Shown: positions 22,329 through 34,189, numbered from the stretch's first letter. The stretch is DNA of 64,000 nt from Casuarius casuarius (GCA_003342895.1 PTFA01000195.1:372001-436000); one strand, 5' to 3'. The notes: generated by a model from the sequence alone, not told the origin. Program-made: numbers and translations.

Positions 22329-24236
22329 GTGAGTGGAAGACAGGCAGCCATAGAGGTGCCGAAGGTCTTATATGGCCATTACTGTTTTTGTATGATTATG
22401 CTTCGAACAAAGCTGTCCTGTGTGGTGAAGAGATATATAACCTTGAGTGTGATAAATACTGGTGATTGCCAGCAAGAGACAAAAAATAAATAATAGACTG
22501 TCACCTCAGTTGAGTAAAACAGGAATAATTCAGTGTGAGGATGCAGCCTAAGGCATTTTGGGGTTTAATTTTTTTTTGGCACTTTATTTTACACCTCCAC
22601 ATCATTATTTCTGCACAAGGCAATCATTATTTAGCAAAATTCTCAAAAAAAAAAAAAAGAATTGTTCTTAGCTAATTTAGCCTTGGTGAAATCAGAAGTA
22701 AAATTTCTGCAGACTTCTAAGACACAGGAACAGGCTTTCAACCATGGTGCTACTTTGAGTATTGCAGTTTATTTTCGGTGCAAAATGCAGGCAGAACTGT
22801 AGAGACAATCTACAAAAAAATCAACCCAGCATTATATTAAGGCTTACTAGAAAAAAAAAAAAATACAAATAGCTACCCCCACAACTGTATTGGGAATCAG
22901 AACACAAATCTCTGAAGAATAAAAGCTTTTCAGTTCACTGTTAAGTAAAATATGCAGTGCCGGAATTCATTATACACATCTTTTTTCAGCCAAGTGATAA
23001 CACTTGTGTTATACAAACAAGGGAATTTGTAAGGAGGAGGCTTCAGTCAATACAATCAATATCCATAAGTAAAATTTACTTTAGCCATATATTTTATTTG
23101 GAATTCATATGGAATAATCTATTTATTTTCACACAGATGCACAACAGACATCATAAATAGGGGGATCCTGTCACTTTTGTTGTTTGTACAGCCCCTGGTA
23201 AGGAAGGGAAATTTTGACTCATCACACACGTAAAAAGCACATCAGACCATTTTCCATTTCTTTCTCTTTCAGAGCTCAGATGTCGGCACTACTTACAAAT
23301 GGCCAAAATAAATCTCAAAAGTTTTCCCATAAACAGAAGTCTCAGTTTCTACTACCTGCTTGAGTTCATTGATTAACCTGTTTTATAAGATAATAAAATA
23401 AAAAAAAAAAAACAGATAGAAAGCATCACTTGCCCTAAGGCATTCCAGTGCTTCACTCTCCAGCAGAAGTTTGTAAGTCATAACTAGAGGTGCATAAATG
23501 TTGCTGGGCTCAGTCTACACTAGAATAAGTAAAGTCTGTTGGCTGGCCTGGAGGAGAGGAGGAATGCATAATGGACTCTTCTCCTGTCAGATTTGCATTA
23601 TATTAGGCAGACTCGAAACACCTCACAGACCATCAGACCCAGTAAATGGACTATAACTTAGGTAGGTATGATTGGACCTGTGTTCAAGTCAGCTGCCAGA
23701 AAAATGGCTTTCCATACCTTCTGTAGAAAGAAGTAGTCGTAATAGCTGGATTACATCTCTGGAGTAGGTAGCTCATCTTTCCTTTGACTCTATGGGGATT
23801 CAGCTCCTGGCATGGGAATATGACCTGTTGAAGGTAGCTAAGTTATATTCCTAAACCCTTTTGGAAGGCACCTGCACCTGTGGAGCAGTGACATCTGATC
23901 TGGATAAAAAGAGGGACGTTCCCTCAGTTATGTTCAGAGCAAGAAGAGATCCCCACTGAGACAGACTGGAATGACAGAAGGACAGACGCAGTGCCTATGC
24001 TAGGTTCATCCACCGTCTTGGTCCAGAGTATGTACAGGCAGGTATCTCCGGATGGATGATCAGTAAGCTAAGACTGCTGGGAAGATTTTGTATTGCATTT
24101 CCCTCTTTAGACACAATGTGATCAATGGCTAGGTTGAGGTAGGCTGCTGAACTTGCTGATTTCTTTGCAAATCACTGAGGGGGTTTTTTGGCTGTTCTCC
24201 CCCTGCCCAGTATCACAATCACACATTGGTCCTTAC
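22329..24236. other. Gene-free stretch with poly(A) runs
   Basis: A-runs at 22645-22658, 22851-22863 and near 23400. No repeat body or gene was recognised. A short GTTTGTACAGCCCCTGG string at about 23181 resembles a SINE tail but is too short to call. Confidence 0.45.
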
Positions 24237-24307
24237 CACAAATATAAAAAAAATGGAAAATATCACATTTGCCATAGACCTGGATATTGGAATGACTGAA
24301 GAACTGC
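24237..24307 (-). other. Candidate minus-strand exon, 71 nt
   Basis: On the minus strand, a T-rich acceptor (TTTTTTGTTTTGTAG, with AG at + 24309-24308) precedes 71 bases open in one frame. They end before GTAAGG (GT at + 24236-24235). The open frame is 62 codons (24172-24360) and biased to F, I and C. One base is left at its 3' end, and the candidate at 16196-16326 needs two at its 5' end, so they would join in frame. No domain recognised. Confidence 0.18.
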
Positions 24308-25269
24308 CTACAAAACAAAAAATGAAACACATACCTACTTCTCCTACTTCTCTCTATCAAAGTTCACATGGACAAATTGCAAAAGGAAAATACAACTAGA
24401 GTTATCCCCATTTTATAGGTAGAGAGTTGACTGGAATCTCATCAGTGAAAATTTCTGTTTCTCACCAGAAGAACACTCAGATGTTGAAACTAAATATTTT
24501 AACAGAAAGGGTCTGCTTATATTAATTTTTCAACTGAAAAACATACTTACATATATATGTTGCATATAACATCTATATAGTAATATCGAAAATAAAAATC
24601 AGCTTTCTGAATTAGAAAAACTACATTGGGGTCTCAAAATAACTTTTTAGATAAGAACTTATGCTTGCAGTAATATAGATATTTAAGCACTTAGTAATTG
24701 TTAAAATTGAAATGATTAATAGTTAAATCAAAATCAGTTCTCTTCTCTTTCATCTCACCAAAAATTCTAGGCTCTCACAAGCGTTTACTGCACGAGAATG
24801 TTTCCTACCCAGTGCTAGAAATGCAGCATAGAGAAATCCAGCAACTTTTCCAAGGTCATCCATGAAAAGCAAACACTTTGTTTTCCCATTATCTATTATG
24901 ACTTTTGAATTGCTGTGAAAGCACAAAGAAGGAGATAGCCCAAGACAAATGATTTTTTTCTTATTTGCAAAAGATGTGTGCATATGTTTGTACTTTTATT
25001 ATCGCATAAACCAGTGTAATCAATAAGCTTAAGTATGTATTAGAGCCTGAGACTTCTGCTCACTGAAAACTTTGGTATTATTTATTTTATTATCATAACT
25101 GATCACCTGAAATCAAGATTATACTGAAGTAGAACAGTATAGCACTAATATTCTGCCTTCGTATTAGTTAAACTCCTCGATTGAATTGTTTAAGTTTACA
25201 TTGGAATATTTGGCTAAAAAAGAATGCTGGGAGGAATATATAAGAAAAGGAGAAATAAGAGTTTTTCTG
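24308..25269. other. Gene-free AT-rich stretch
   Basis: Nothing beyond a possible MIR core scrap (TTATCCCCATTTTATAGGTA at about 24402). No genes. Confidence 0.45.
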
Positions 25270-25600
25270 TTGTTTTTTTAAACTCCTTTGCAAGGCTTTT
25301 CACTGGTTACATGCTTTATATTTTAACATTATTATACTTCGAACTGACATGAGGACTGCCAAGTCATTTTTGATCAAATCCTGTTCTGTGAGGCTGCTCA
25401 TTTTGTCTTTGCATAGAAATTTGCTTTGATGGCTACCTTTGCCATTTGCAGGGTGCAAACTCAGTCAAATTCCTGCAGCTCATCAGATAACTGAGCATCA
25501 GCTGAGATTCAGTAGCGTTCCACATGCACATTAAGAGTCTGTAACAGATGAGTCATGATGAACATTATCTTAAAGCCCTTTTATTATCTTACCTTTGCTG
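25270..25600. other. Enhancer-like non-repetitive block
   Basis: About 330 bases free of simple repeats, with recognisable factor-site cores: TGATCAAA (TCF/LEF-like) near 25370 and a perfect AP-1 core TGAGTCA near 25550. Texture resembles a conserved noncoding element; conservation is untested. Confidence 0.22.
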
Positions 25601-25713
25601 AGGACTTACATATGCAGACTTACGATGTGTACTAATATGTAAAACTGTAGCAACTTGATTATGGGTCTGAACCTATGACCCCATCTATCCTTCTTCTTAT
25701 ATGCATGATGCTT

Positions 25714-25743
25714 GCATGCAAAAGCGCTTCAAGCATGCAAAAG
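25714..25743 (+). repeat. Duplicated octamer-like site, 19-bp period
   Basis: GCATGCAAAAG occurs at 25714-25724 and 25733-25743, each holding an ATGCAAA POU/octamer-like core. The spacer is GCGC-containing. Confidence 0.7.
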
Positions 25744-26008
25744 AACATAAAAAATTAACTGTAGTAGGCTTACAATGTGTCTATACACAAGATCGTACTG
25801 TTGATAGGAGCAGTTTGTAGACTTACCCTCTTTGAACAGAGATGAACTGTAGAGGTACCAGTCTAAAGAAGGAGCAAGTCTCAATTTTGTTCTGCTTTGC
25901 TTGTCACTGTTCCAGGAAGCTGCCTGGAATGTTGATACGTTTCTTAGTTATCAGTGTCTAAAAGGAGAGGAAGACTTTAGTGGCCAAGAAGAGGAAAAGA
26001 TATTTTTA

Positions 26009-26060
26009 AAGGTGATTTAGGCACTTAGGAAGTTAAGTTTACATGGAAATGTAATAGATA
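26009..26060. repeat. Decayed GATTTAGGCACTTAGG repeat
   Basis: GGTGATTTAGGCACTTAGGA and AGTTAAG match the left part of a palindromic archosaur/turtle-type repeat (TGATTTAGGNGCCTAAGT). A fuller copy lies at 56026-56150. Confidence 0.35.
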
Positions 26061-26585
26061 ACTTTTCCAAGTCCCTTTTGAAATTAGCATTTGAATTCCT
26101 ACATCTTCAGATACTTCTTTACATGTGACTTAATTCCAGGCTTTTTGCAGTCTTCAAAGTGCTGTAAACTATGCTGTTTCTATGCGAGTTAGTGGCAATA
26201 TAAATATTGACAGACCAGACTGGTTCATATTCTCCCCAATTCCATCTCACAGTGTGTTAGGATCCTCAATAATTTTCCATTTCTTTGGAGAGTCATATCA
26301 GGTTGCCTAAAATAAGCACCTGGAACATACAGTGGTTTCTGACTGGACATGTGAAATCAAATGGCTGTTGTTTATATCATTCCACAGAAGCACGTGTAGA
26401 CTTGCTCTTTTTAAGAGATTGAAAAAAGGAGACGTGGTCCTTATACTCAAACATATACTCAAGCACAATGTAGGTGGCACATCCCAAAACATCATGGGGG
26501 AAGGCAAAGGGAGCATTTTGGCTCTGGACTCTTAGTCAATGACTGCAACATGGAGGGAAGGCAGAAAGAGGATGTTCCAAGCATT

Positions 26586-26601
26586 AAAAAAAAAAAAAAA
26601 A
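26586..26601. repeat. A16 homopolymer
   Basis: Followed by interrupted A/G-rich DNA, so it is part of a purine-rich strand run of about 80 bases. Confidence 0.85.
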
Positions 26602-27176
26602 GAAAAAGAAAGCAGGGGATGATAGGAAAGAAAGAGAAGAGGTCTTCAGGAGAGTGAGAAAAAGGAAGGAAAGCTGTATACTAAAGTCCTGAGATCAGAA
26701 TTTCCAGCAGTGTGCCTCACATCCTGTGGAAGTGCCTATATCTCCCTGCTGACTTTAAATGGAGCTGAAAGTGACTAATTCAGACTTAAATATTTAACTT
26801 ATAGTACTTATATTCAGGCAGATAGCCTGAACCTATCTTACTAACAGATAGCTTAGTAGTATTTTACTAATGAAGATGCCCTTTTTCTGAAACAGTAGAA
26901 AATTTTTTTTCCATATTTGAAAGCCCATTCTTCCTAGTCCTTGTTGCTGCTGGGAAATTCATATGTTATCGCAGCAGCAGTCCTATCTGTCAGATAGTCT
27001 GTCTGGAAAGGAGTAAGTTTTAAACATGGACCATTAAAGCTCATGGAACTGATGTGGAGGCCTTTGACCTACTCGGACACATCTTTTGCATCCTTTCTGT
27101 CTTCTGTCATGATCATGCCTGAAGACTTTCAGCTCTCATGTAAGTTTGACCTTGTGTGCACACACAAGCGAAATGC

Positions 27177-27254
27177 TGGGCCAAATACTACCTGCTTAGC
27201 CAGGTCGACATAACTGGAGCTATGCAGATTTACACCAGATTTACAGCTGGGCCA
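27177..27254. repeat. Palindromic GGGCCAAAT repeat with ATTTACACC motif
   Basis: Begins CTGGGCCAAATACTACC and ends GATTTACAGCTGGGCC, with AGATTTACACCAGATTTAC inside. The reverse-complementary GGGCC ends and the TTTACACC word mark a short repeat family I recall from turtles, crocodilians and birds. Confidence 0.4.
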
Positions 27255-29575
27255 TTAAATCTGTGAGAAATCTTAGAGAGGAGAAGGAATGATGAAATAT
27301 CCAAAAGAAGTTATCTGGCTCTTAGAAGTCAAAGATATTGCTCTATTACTCATTTTCTTAAGTTATTCAGTTAAAAATGGTATTTCATCTGGAAGGATCT
27401 TAACAACTCATAAAGATATGTATTTGCCTTTGCCTAAATGTCTTGTCACAGCAGTTCCTAATATACTCTCCATCAACATCTCAGAGGGGAAACAACCCTG
27501 CTTTATTTCATCAAAGGCGTTTGTTCTTCTCCTAGAGATCTGTAAGTTACCCCGTTACACATAGCGAGGAGGAAAGATATTGCAGACCTAGTGTGCTGAT
27601 TTTTTTTTCTTTAGCTACTGTCACCTTTTCAACGAATTAGCGCCTTGGAATTTAACCTTCGTCTCTAATCCATCTGAGGCATCTTCTCATAACTCACTCC
27701 TGGAGGAACATTAGTGGATACAAGTTTTCTCCCAGGAAGGGATATGCCATCCTTCTGTTTTAAATCAAAAAATGTTTTTGCAAATGAGCCAGAGGAGACT
27801 GGCTTTAAGTGTCCTGCAGAAATCCTTCAGTACGCTTTCTGGATCTTTTGCTCTACTTGCTTTGAAGGTAGTTAGGGTAGCTGTGGATTTAAAAGAGGGG
27901 AAGGAAATAGCAAAAGGAACAGAACACATATGTGTCAGACTTTTCACTTGCCACAAAGACGGGCAACTGGCATAGCCCTCTCTTCACTGAAATAATTTTG
28001 ACCTTACAATAAAGGGAGAGGGATATGGATGGGAACAAAATAAGTGGACCAATCCAGTATCCAGAATGATCCAACTACCTTTTGGCAGTAATGAGCAGTT
28101 ACATTATTAAAGATCGAAATATATACTGTTGTCTTTGTATTAGACTCCATTGAACTGAAAGTTGTCATTTCTGATTATACATCCAGATTAAGCCCATATA
28201 GATTGAGTTTATGGCCCTTGTTTTCAATGTCTTCGACTACTTCCTGAAATAAAAAGTAAGGTCTGATTGTGCGGGGGAAAAAAGGAGGTCACAGAGAAGT
28301 ACAATGTGGCCCACAATCAGGACAGTGCGACAGACTCATTTGGAGCATTTCAGATTCTTGTCTACAAGTCCCCATTCCTAAGCCATCATTGCCATGTTAA
28401 GGATATTTTTCACTGATACTGGCAAGAAGGTAACAGTTGAGGAGTGTGTGGAGTATAAGCCACTTCTAGCACAAGTAGGGAAGTTACAGAAAGGGAAGAG
28501 GAGGATGGTAGGACTCCTTTAATACTTTTCAGATGAGAAGACATGAAAGGAAGTGGGAGTCTACAGGCTGGGAAGTGGGAACTGGTGGACAGCTGAGAGG
28601 GGATATCTTTAAAACCGTGAACTATAAAGAAGAAGTTGAAGTCAGAAAGATTATTTCCTACATGAAAAATAATAAAGGGCAGCCAGTAAAATAATGATGT
28701 ATCACGAACTGCTTTCTCATACAAGACATTATATTGTGACACATCATGAGAATGTCATGTTACAAATTATAAATCAGAAATAGATTGGACTAACTTATGG
28801 AGGCTAGGGCCCATCATTGACTATGTCTCATGCAACTTCAGATTCAGGGAGGCTCTAAACATTGACGGTGAGAAACTGGAAGAATATATTGAAAGACAGA
28901 CTGGTCTGTATGTCTTTGCTTCTTGCACACTTGCCCTAAGCATCTTATTTCTAGGGGGGAAAGCTGAAACATTGTTTGGGAGTGGTATATACAATGCAAC
29001 TCACCCTATCGTTTCGTACCCTTTCGTTTTCTCTGCTCACATTGTTAATTAAGTAGAGGACTTCGGTCTGAGCGACAGTCAGATAAGTCCACAGGCTGAT
29101 CAATATGAAAATTTAAGCAGTGTCAAAAATATTAAAGAAAATATGATACAGATAAAAACCTAAAAATGATATAATAAAAAGGCACAACTACTAAGAGACA
29201 CATGGAAGTGGAGTAAAACAAACTGGATAAAGTTTCTTGATTATTTAGTCCTGTTGCTTCCTATTTAGGGAATGTGCGCTATATGATATTGTCCATAGAT
29301 GATTTCTTCCATTTCTACATAAAAATAAGACCATTGTTACCTTTGGTAACTGTTTTATATACTCTGTGGTGCACTCTGCAGCCCAATAAAAGGGCAGGTT
29401 GTTCTTTGGCGTAAATAGGACTTTTTAATTAACAACAAAGTTAATTTGTGTCAAACAAAATTTGGAGAAAGAAGTATGTTACCCAAAGTGCTTGCAAATA
29501 GAAATCATGTGATTTCAGTCTGGAAACGGTGTCAGCAATGGGAAATGCCATGTCACCCAAATGATCAGTTCACAG

Positions 29576-29613
29576 TAACTCAGTGGTTAGTTTAAAGATT
29601 GAGTTTGAATACC
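29576..29613 (+). repeat. Possible tRNA-like SINE head remnant
   Basis: TAACTCAGTGG (29576-29586) is close to a Pol III box A. AGTTTGAATACC (29602-29613) is close to a box B with one inserted base. The spacing (15 bases) is shorter than the usual 30 or so, so this may be a deleted SINE head or chance. Confidence 0.22.
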
Positions 29614-29908
29614 ATAACAGTAAAAAAATCTCCTCCCTGTTTTTTTCCTATTTAAATAGCATACTGAATGTGAAATGAAGGCCTTTATACAAAGGTAGGA
29701 GAATATATCTCTTGAGGCTAAAGGCTGGCTTCATGACTTTGACAGCATTAGAACTCTTTTGTTGATGTTTTCAGAATGAAAATAAAGCCTACTCAAGTTA
29801 ACTGCCTAATTGCCTAAGTGGAAAGTCTGTATTTTATCAGTCATTATTGACAGGACTTTCAGTGTTGACAGGATATTTTCTTTCATGCTTTCTCATCTAC
29901 TCTTCAGT

Positions 29909-30010
29909 GATAGCTATATAGATAAATACGTTGATGGGTAGACTTATGGATAGATACATATTTTAGATAGATGAATGGAGATATTAACAGATAGTCATGA
30001 TAGATAATTA
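29909..30010. repeat. Degenerate (GATA)n-like tract
   Basis: GATA and ATAGAT words recur irregularly over about 100 bases. Best read as a decayed tetranucleotide microsatellite. Confidence 0.6.
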
Positions 30011-30295
30011 GTTTGAAATTGTTTTAGCTCCTTCTCCTTTCTCCATTCTGTCAAATATTTTAATGATGATGAGAGGTGGAGGTCTGCTAAATTTTGGGAG
30101 TGAAAATAGATGAGACCAATACAGAGGAAGAGAGGGCCAAATCCTTAATTATCCAGCAGACCTCTACAGAAGATTATAATTGGAAAGGAGGGGATAAGCA
30201 CAATCCTAACTGAAGGATGATAGTATTTAACAAAAGACTCTTCATGAGAAACTGCAGGCAGAGAAATGAAAAGTTTTTTATCTTGTGACTTTAGG

Positions 30296-30828
30296 ATACA
30301 GAGGAGGCCGAGATACTGAATGCCTTCTTTGCTTCAGTCTTTACTGTTAAGACCAGCCCTCAGGAATCCCAGGCCCTGGAGACCAGGGAGAAAGTCTGGA
30401 GAAAGAAAGACTTTCCCTTTGTCAAGGAGGATCAGGTTAGAGATCATTTAAGCAAACTTGACATCTACAAGCCCATGGGCCCTGATGGGATGCACCTATG
30501 AATGCTGAGGGAGCTGGCGGACATCACTGCTAGGCCACTCTCCATCATCTTTGAAAGGACATGGAGAACAGGAGAGGTGCCTGAGGACTGGAAGAAAGCT
30601 AATGTCACTCCAGTCTTCAAAAAAGGCAAGAAGGAGGACCCAGGGAACTACAGGCCAGTCAGCCTCACCTCGATCCCTGGAAAAGTGATGGAACAGCTCA
30701 TCCTAGATGCCGTCTCCAAACACGTAAAGGATAAGAAGGTGATCAGGAGTAGTCAGCATGGATTCACCAAGGGGAAATCATGCTTAACCAATCTGATAGA
30801 TTCTACAATGGGATGGCTAGCTGGGTAG
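30296..30828 (+). pseudogene. CR1 ORF2 pseudogene, RT N-terminal part
   Basis: In normal elements ORF2 encodes an endonuclease and reverse transcriptase for target-primed retrotransposition. This segment starts at the truncation and reads in one frame. A TGA at 30499-30501 interrupts it, where I expect an Arg codon CGA, so CpG decay is the likely cause. It resumes at 30502 for 108 codons. Fingers-region motifs are visible: [15 protein letters not shown] and [20 protein letters not shown]. The frame is lost near 30792-30800, where one base is missing relative to the usual CR1 wording, and a TAG follows at 30826-30828. Confidence 0.9.
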
Positions 30829-31418
30829 GTGAGGGGAAAGCAGTGGATGTTGTCTACCTTGACTTCAGGAAGGCTTTCAACACTGTCTCCCATAACATCC
30901 TCATAGGCGAGCTCAGGAAGTGTGGGCTAGATGAGTGGACAGTGAAGTGGATTGAGAACGGGCTGAATAGCAGAGCTCAGAGGGTTGTGATCAGTGGCAC
31001 AAAGTCCAGTTGGAGGCCTGTAGCTAGTCATGTCCCCCAGAGGTCAATGCTGGGTCCAGTCTTGTTCAGCTTATTCATCAGTGACCTGGATGAAGGGACT
31101 GAGTGCACCCTCATCAAGTTTGCTGATGATACAAAACTGGGAGGAGTGGCTGAAACACCAGAAGGCTGTGCTGCCATTCAGAGGGACCTCAACGAGCTGG
31201 AGAGGAACCTCATGAAGTTCAACAAAGGGAAGTGCAGAGTCCTTCACCTAGGGAGGAATAACCCCATGTACCAGTACAGCCTCGGGGCTGACCTGCTGGA
31301 AAGCAGCTCTGCAGAGAAGGACCTGGGGGTCCTGTTGGACAACAAGTTGACCATGAGCCAGCAATGTGCCCTTGTGGCCAAGAAGGCCAATGGTTTCCTG
31401 GGGTGCATTAGGAAGTGA
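30799..31418 (+). pseudogene. CR1 ORF2 pseudogene, RT palm domain
   Basis: Continuation in the next frame (open frame 30780-31418, homologous from about 30820). Motif [14 protein letters not shown] keeps the catalytic Asp (residue 28 of this frame) but has Asn where AFDT is usual. Motif B reads VPQRSMLGP where VPQGSVLGP is usual (Gly to Arg). Motif C FADDTKLG (FADD at residues 114-117, DNA 31119-31130) is intact. The frame ends CIRK followed by a TGA at 31416-31418, created by a small deletion that removes about 15-17 bases of the usual sequence. Confidence 0.92.
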
Positions 31419-31705
31419 GGGAGGTGATCCTCCCCCTCTACTCAGCTCTGGTGAGGCCACATCTGGAGTATTGTGTCTAGTTCTGGGCTCCCCAATACAA
31501 GAGAGACATGGAGCTGCTGGAGCAAGTCCAGCGGAGGGCTACAAAGATGATTAAGGGACTGGAGCATCTCTCTTATGAGGAAAGGCTGAGAGAGCTGGAA
31601 CTGTTCCACCTGGAGAAGAGAAGGCTGGTGGGGGGAATCTTATCAATGTGTGTAAGGATCAGACAGGACGATGTAAAGCAGATGGGGCAAGACTTTTTTC
31701 AGTGA
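31419..31705 (+). pseudogene. CR1 ORF2 pseudogene, C-terminal part
   Basis: After the deletion the coding frame resumes as [24 protein letters not shown] at 31478-31480 replaces the usual Gln codon (CAG to TAG). It resumes through [20 protein letters not shown] and [19 protein letters not shown] to a stop at 31703-31705. The 3' UTR of about 265 bases follows, including AGGTTGCCCAGAGAGGCTGT, a phrase diagnostic of bird CR1. Confidence 0.88.
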
Positions 31706-31970
31706 TACTCAACAATAGGACGAGAGGCCATGGGCAATGGGAAATTCAGTTCCGTCTGAACATGAGGAAAAACTTACTGTGAGGATGGCTGAGCACTGAA
31801 ACAGGTTGCCCAGAGAGGCTGTGGAGTCTCCTTCCTTGGAGATATTCAAAAGCCGTCTGGACATGGTCCTGGGCAACGTGCCCTAGGTGACCCTGCTTGA
31901 GCATGGGGATTGGACTAGATGATCTGCAGAGATCCTTTCCAACCTTTCTGTGATTCTGTGATTCTGTGAC

Positions 31971-33211
31971 TTCCAGTTGGTAGTGGCCAACTCTGTGAAA
32001 AGTGTTGTTCTAAGAACATCATTAAATAGCAAAAGTCGGATTATCAGAGTGGTCTAAAAGAAATCTGAAACAACTCTTTATAAGGAATAAACATGAAGTG
32101 TAATAGTTGTATTAAAGGTAAAAGGAATGCCTGGACATAAAAATCCAGTGCAGAAAATGAAGTGGACAGACAACAATGTCTAGAAGGTAACTTCTTTTTC
32201 TTATCACTTTTCCATAGGAGAAGCATAACCAGGGATGGACTGACTTTCTTCCACACTCTTTCATGTTTCTCTAGAGGGAACAATTGTCAATGCAATCTCT
32301 ATTCCTATTAAATAACTCTCAGTTTTGAATGAAGATAGGCAAACCAAACCCTTTTGTTCATAATGTGAAGTGGCTTCATTTTCTCCAGAAACTGGGACTG
32401 GATAAATTATTTATTTTATCTAGTACAGTTGCACTTTGTACTGTTTGAAATCTCATTATCTCTTTCTGTTTCTAACTCACAAGAAATGAAACTTGTTCTT
32501 TGTGACCTCTGTTAAAGATGTGGGATCTCCTCAAGACCTGACCTGGTCTCTGCAGTACACCACCCTTCACAATGCTCCAGAACTTGGTCAACAGCTGTCA
32601 TAGCCCATGCTAAATGGACTACAGCGATTTCTATTTTACAATTAATGGACAGGTAAAGGATAGTGGGAGGTAGTGCTCAAATGTGTCTGTGTAGTTGTAA
32701 CTTCTAAAAGTTGTTCTAATAAGCAAGGATAGATTTCATCTGGTATTTATTTCTGGTTGCTTGGGAATATATGTCCTAGTATGAAATAGTATGAATAAAT
32801 ACTCAAAAGAGAACACAGGTACAAGGTATTCTACAAAGCCTGGGAATTCTTCTGCATATTCCTGAGTTAGCACCTTGTCTACGAATTAGTTCTTTGCTAT
32901 TTATTATTTTTGCTTTTTATTTGCTATATATTAATAAAAAGAACCCTTCCAGCATTTTTTCATTCTAATCAGAGTAGAAACTATAAGGGAATGAGCAGAT
33001 CCATGCTCCATCACCCAACTGATTAGTGCATCTGAACTGTCTCTACAAGCACACATCATTTCAGCTGGGCAGCTATACTCAGTGTTTTCAGCTGAACATA
33101 GTTCTTAGCCTTTAACACAATAGGACAAAACCAGAAAAAAAGGCAGAAGTGGCATAGATGTTAGATAGAAGGGCTGATTGTTAGATACTTTTGTCCTTTA
33201 TTCTGCTACAG
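31971..33211. other. Gene-free stretch, nothing recognised
   Basis: Unique-looking AT-rich sequence downstream of the CR1 element. No splice-flanked open frame and no repeat could be named. Confidence 0.45.
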
Positions 33212-33307
33212 ATTGTAAGGCCATAGGAAGCCAGTTCAGCTTTCCCCTAACTCATTGGTTGGCCAACCAGTCACCAGTCCAGAACCCCTGATGGCGCAGG
33301 AGTTATG
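33212..33307 (+). other. Candidate noncoding exon, 96 nt
   Basis: A pyrimidine-rich acceptor (TTATTCTGCTACAG, AG at 33210-33211) and a donor ATG|GTAAGTG (GT at 33308) bracket 96 bases. Every frame has a stop; the longest is open for 25 codons. A lncRNA exon or a decoy. Confidence 0.18.
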
Positions 33308-34189
33308 GTAAGTGATCTCTGGCCAGTGCACAGCCTAGAGTTAGAGCTTTTCAAAATGAATGCTCCATTTAAGGATGATAAGCATGCATCCTAAAATATA
33401 GGAAAGTTGCAAACACAGTGTCCAGAGTGCTTGGTAACCACTGCTAGAGGTATACAGCTAAGGCAGTAATGTCTTGCTTCTTCAAGGAGGGGATGAAAAT
33501 GTGAAAGATTATTGTTGTGTTTGCATTCCAGGGCAGATGTAGTCTGAAGTGCTTAATGCAGTTCGGATTCCTGGGTACAATCCTTACCAAGTCCTGTTTC
33601 CTTTAAAGAATGCCACATTGTGCCTCTTGAAAAGAAACTTGGGTGCCAGCATATGGAAAAAAATTAAGCCGTTCCTCTGGTCAGGAGCATCCACAGACCA
33701 GGACTCAAGGCTACACTATGGGATGCACCTGCCTCAAAAATAGACGGAGCCAATAGTAACATACTATGTTGACCTAGTTGTCAGACAAGCTGAGCATTCA
33801 TATTCACCTTCCAAAACAATATAAGATGTTGGTACATGTCACCTTTAGTATATAATTAGAGATGCTTTCAGGGCACAAAACTCCAATCCTTCCTTTACCA
33901 TTACATTCTTTTGAATGTCATTCAAACTTATCCCTGGTGTGTGTTTGTGTGGTGGTTTTGTTCTATGCAAGCATATTGTACACCGGTTTCATTTCATTAT
34001 CTCACTACAACCTGCATTGTCTGTAAAGCCGCAGATGCTTGTCTAATCATATCAAAAATTTTGAGTGTTCAGCTTATGCGTACTTTGCTAGCTTTTAAAG
34101 TTTCTTCCCATTATCTAAGCCTTCATTTTTATATAAACGTTGCCATTTTACTGCATATTTCAGAAATCTTTGTCTAATTTGATGTCATT
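33308..34189. other. Gene-free stretch, nothing recognised
   Basis: Short frames of 64 and 88 codons without domains. The second (33911-34177) is rich in hydrophobic residues because of T-rich DNA. Confidence 0.4.

Larger units (their letters stand above)
25744..29575. other. Gene-free stretch with scattered decayed repeats
   Basis: Includes the 26009-26060 and 27177-27254 repeat scraps and an A16 run followed by purine-rich DNA at 26586-26660. Open frames such as 28410-28742 (-) have no domain. No gene is supported. Confidence 0.45.
30293..31970 (+). mobile_element. CR1 LINE, 5'-truncated, avian type
   Basis: A non-LTR retrotransposon copy of about 1.68 kb out of a usual full length of about 4.5 kb. 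It starts inside ORF2 (residues DTEEAEILNAFFASVFT decoded from about 30296) and runs through the reverse transcriptase and the 3' UTR to the terminal octamers. The 3' end shows GATTGGACTAGATGATCTGC, CCTTTCCAACC and then repeated ATTCTGTG units ending at about 31969. There is no poly(A) tail and no obvious target duplication, as usual for CR1. It is the only strongly recognisable transposon in the window and so younger than the other relics. It carries stops, a frameshift and a deletion and cannot be active. Confidence 0.95.

Noticed and set aside
23170..23215. GTTTGTACAGCCCCTGG, resembling the tail of the MIR-like SINEs
   Set aside because: Only about 20 bases match and no core or head is nearby.
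24395..24450. CCCCATTTTATAGGTAGAG, possible reverse MIR core
   Set aside because: Too short to separate from chance.
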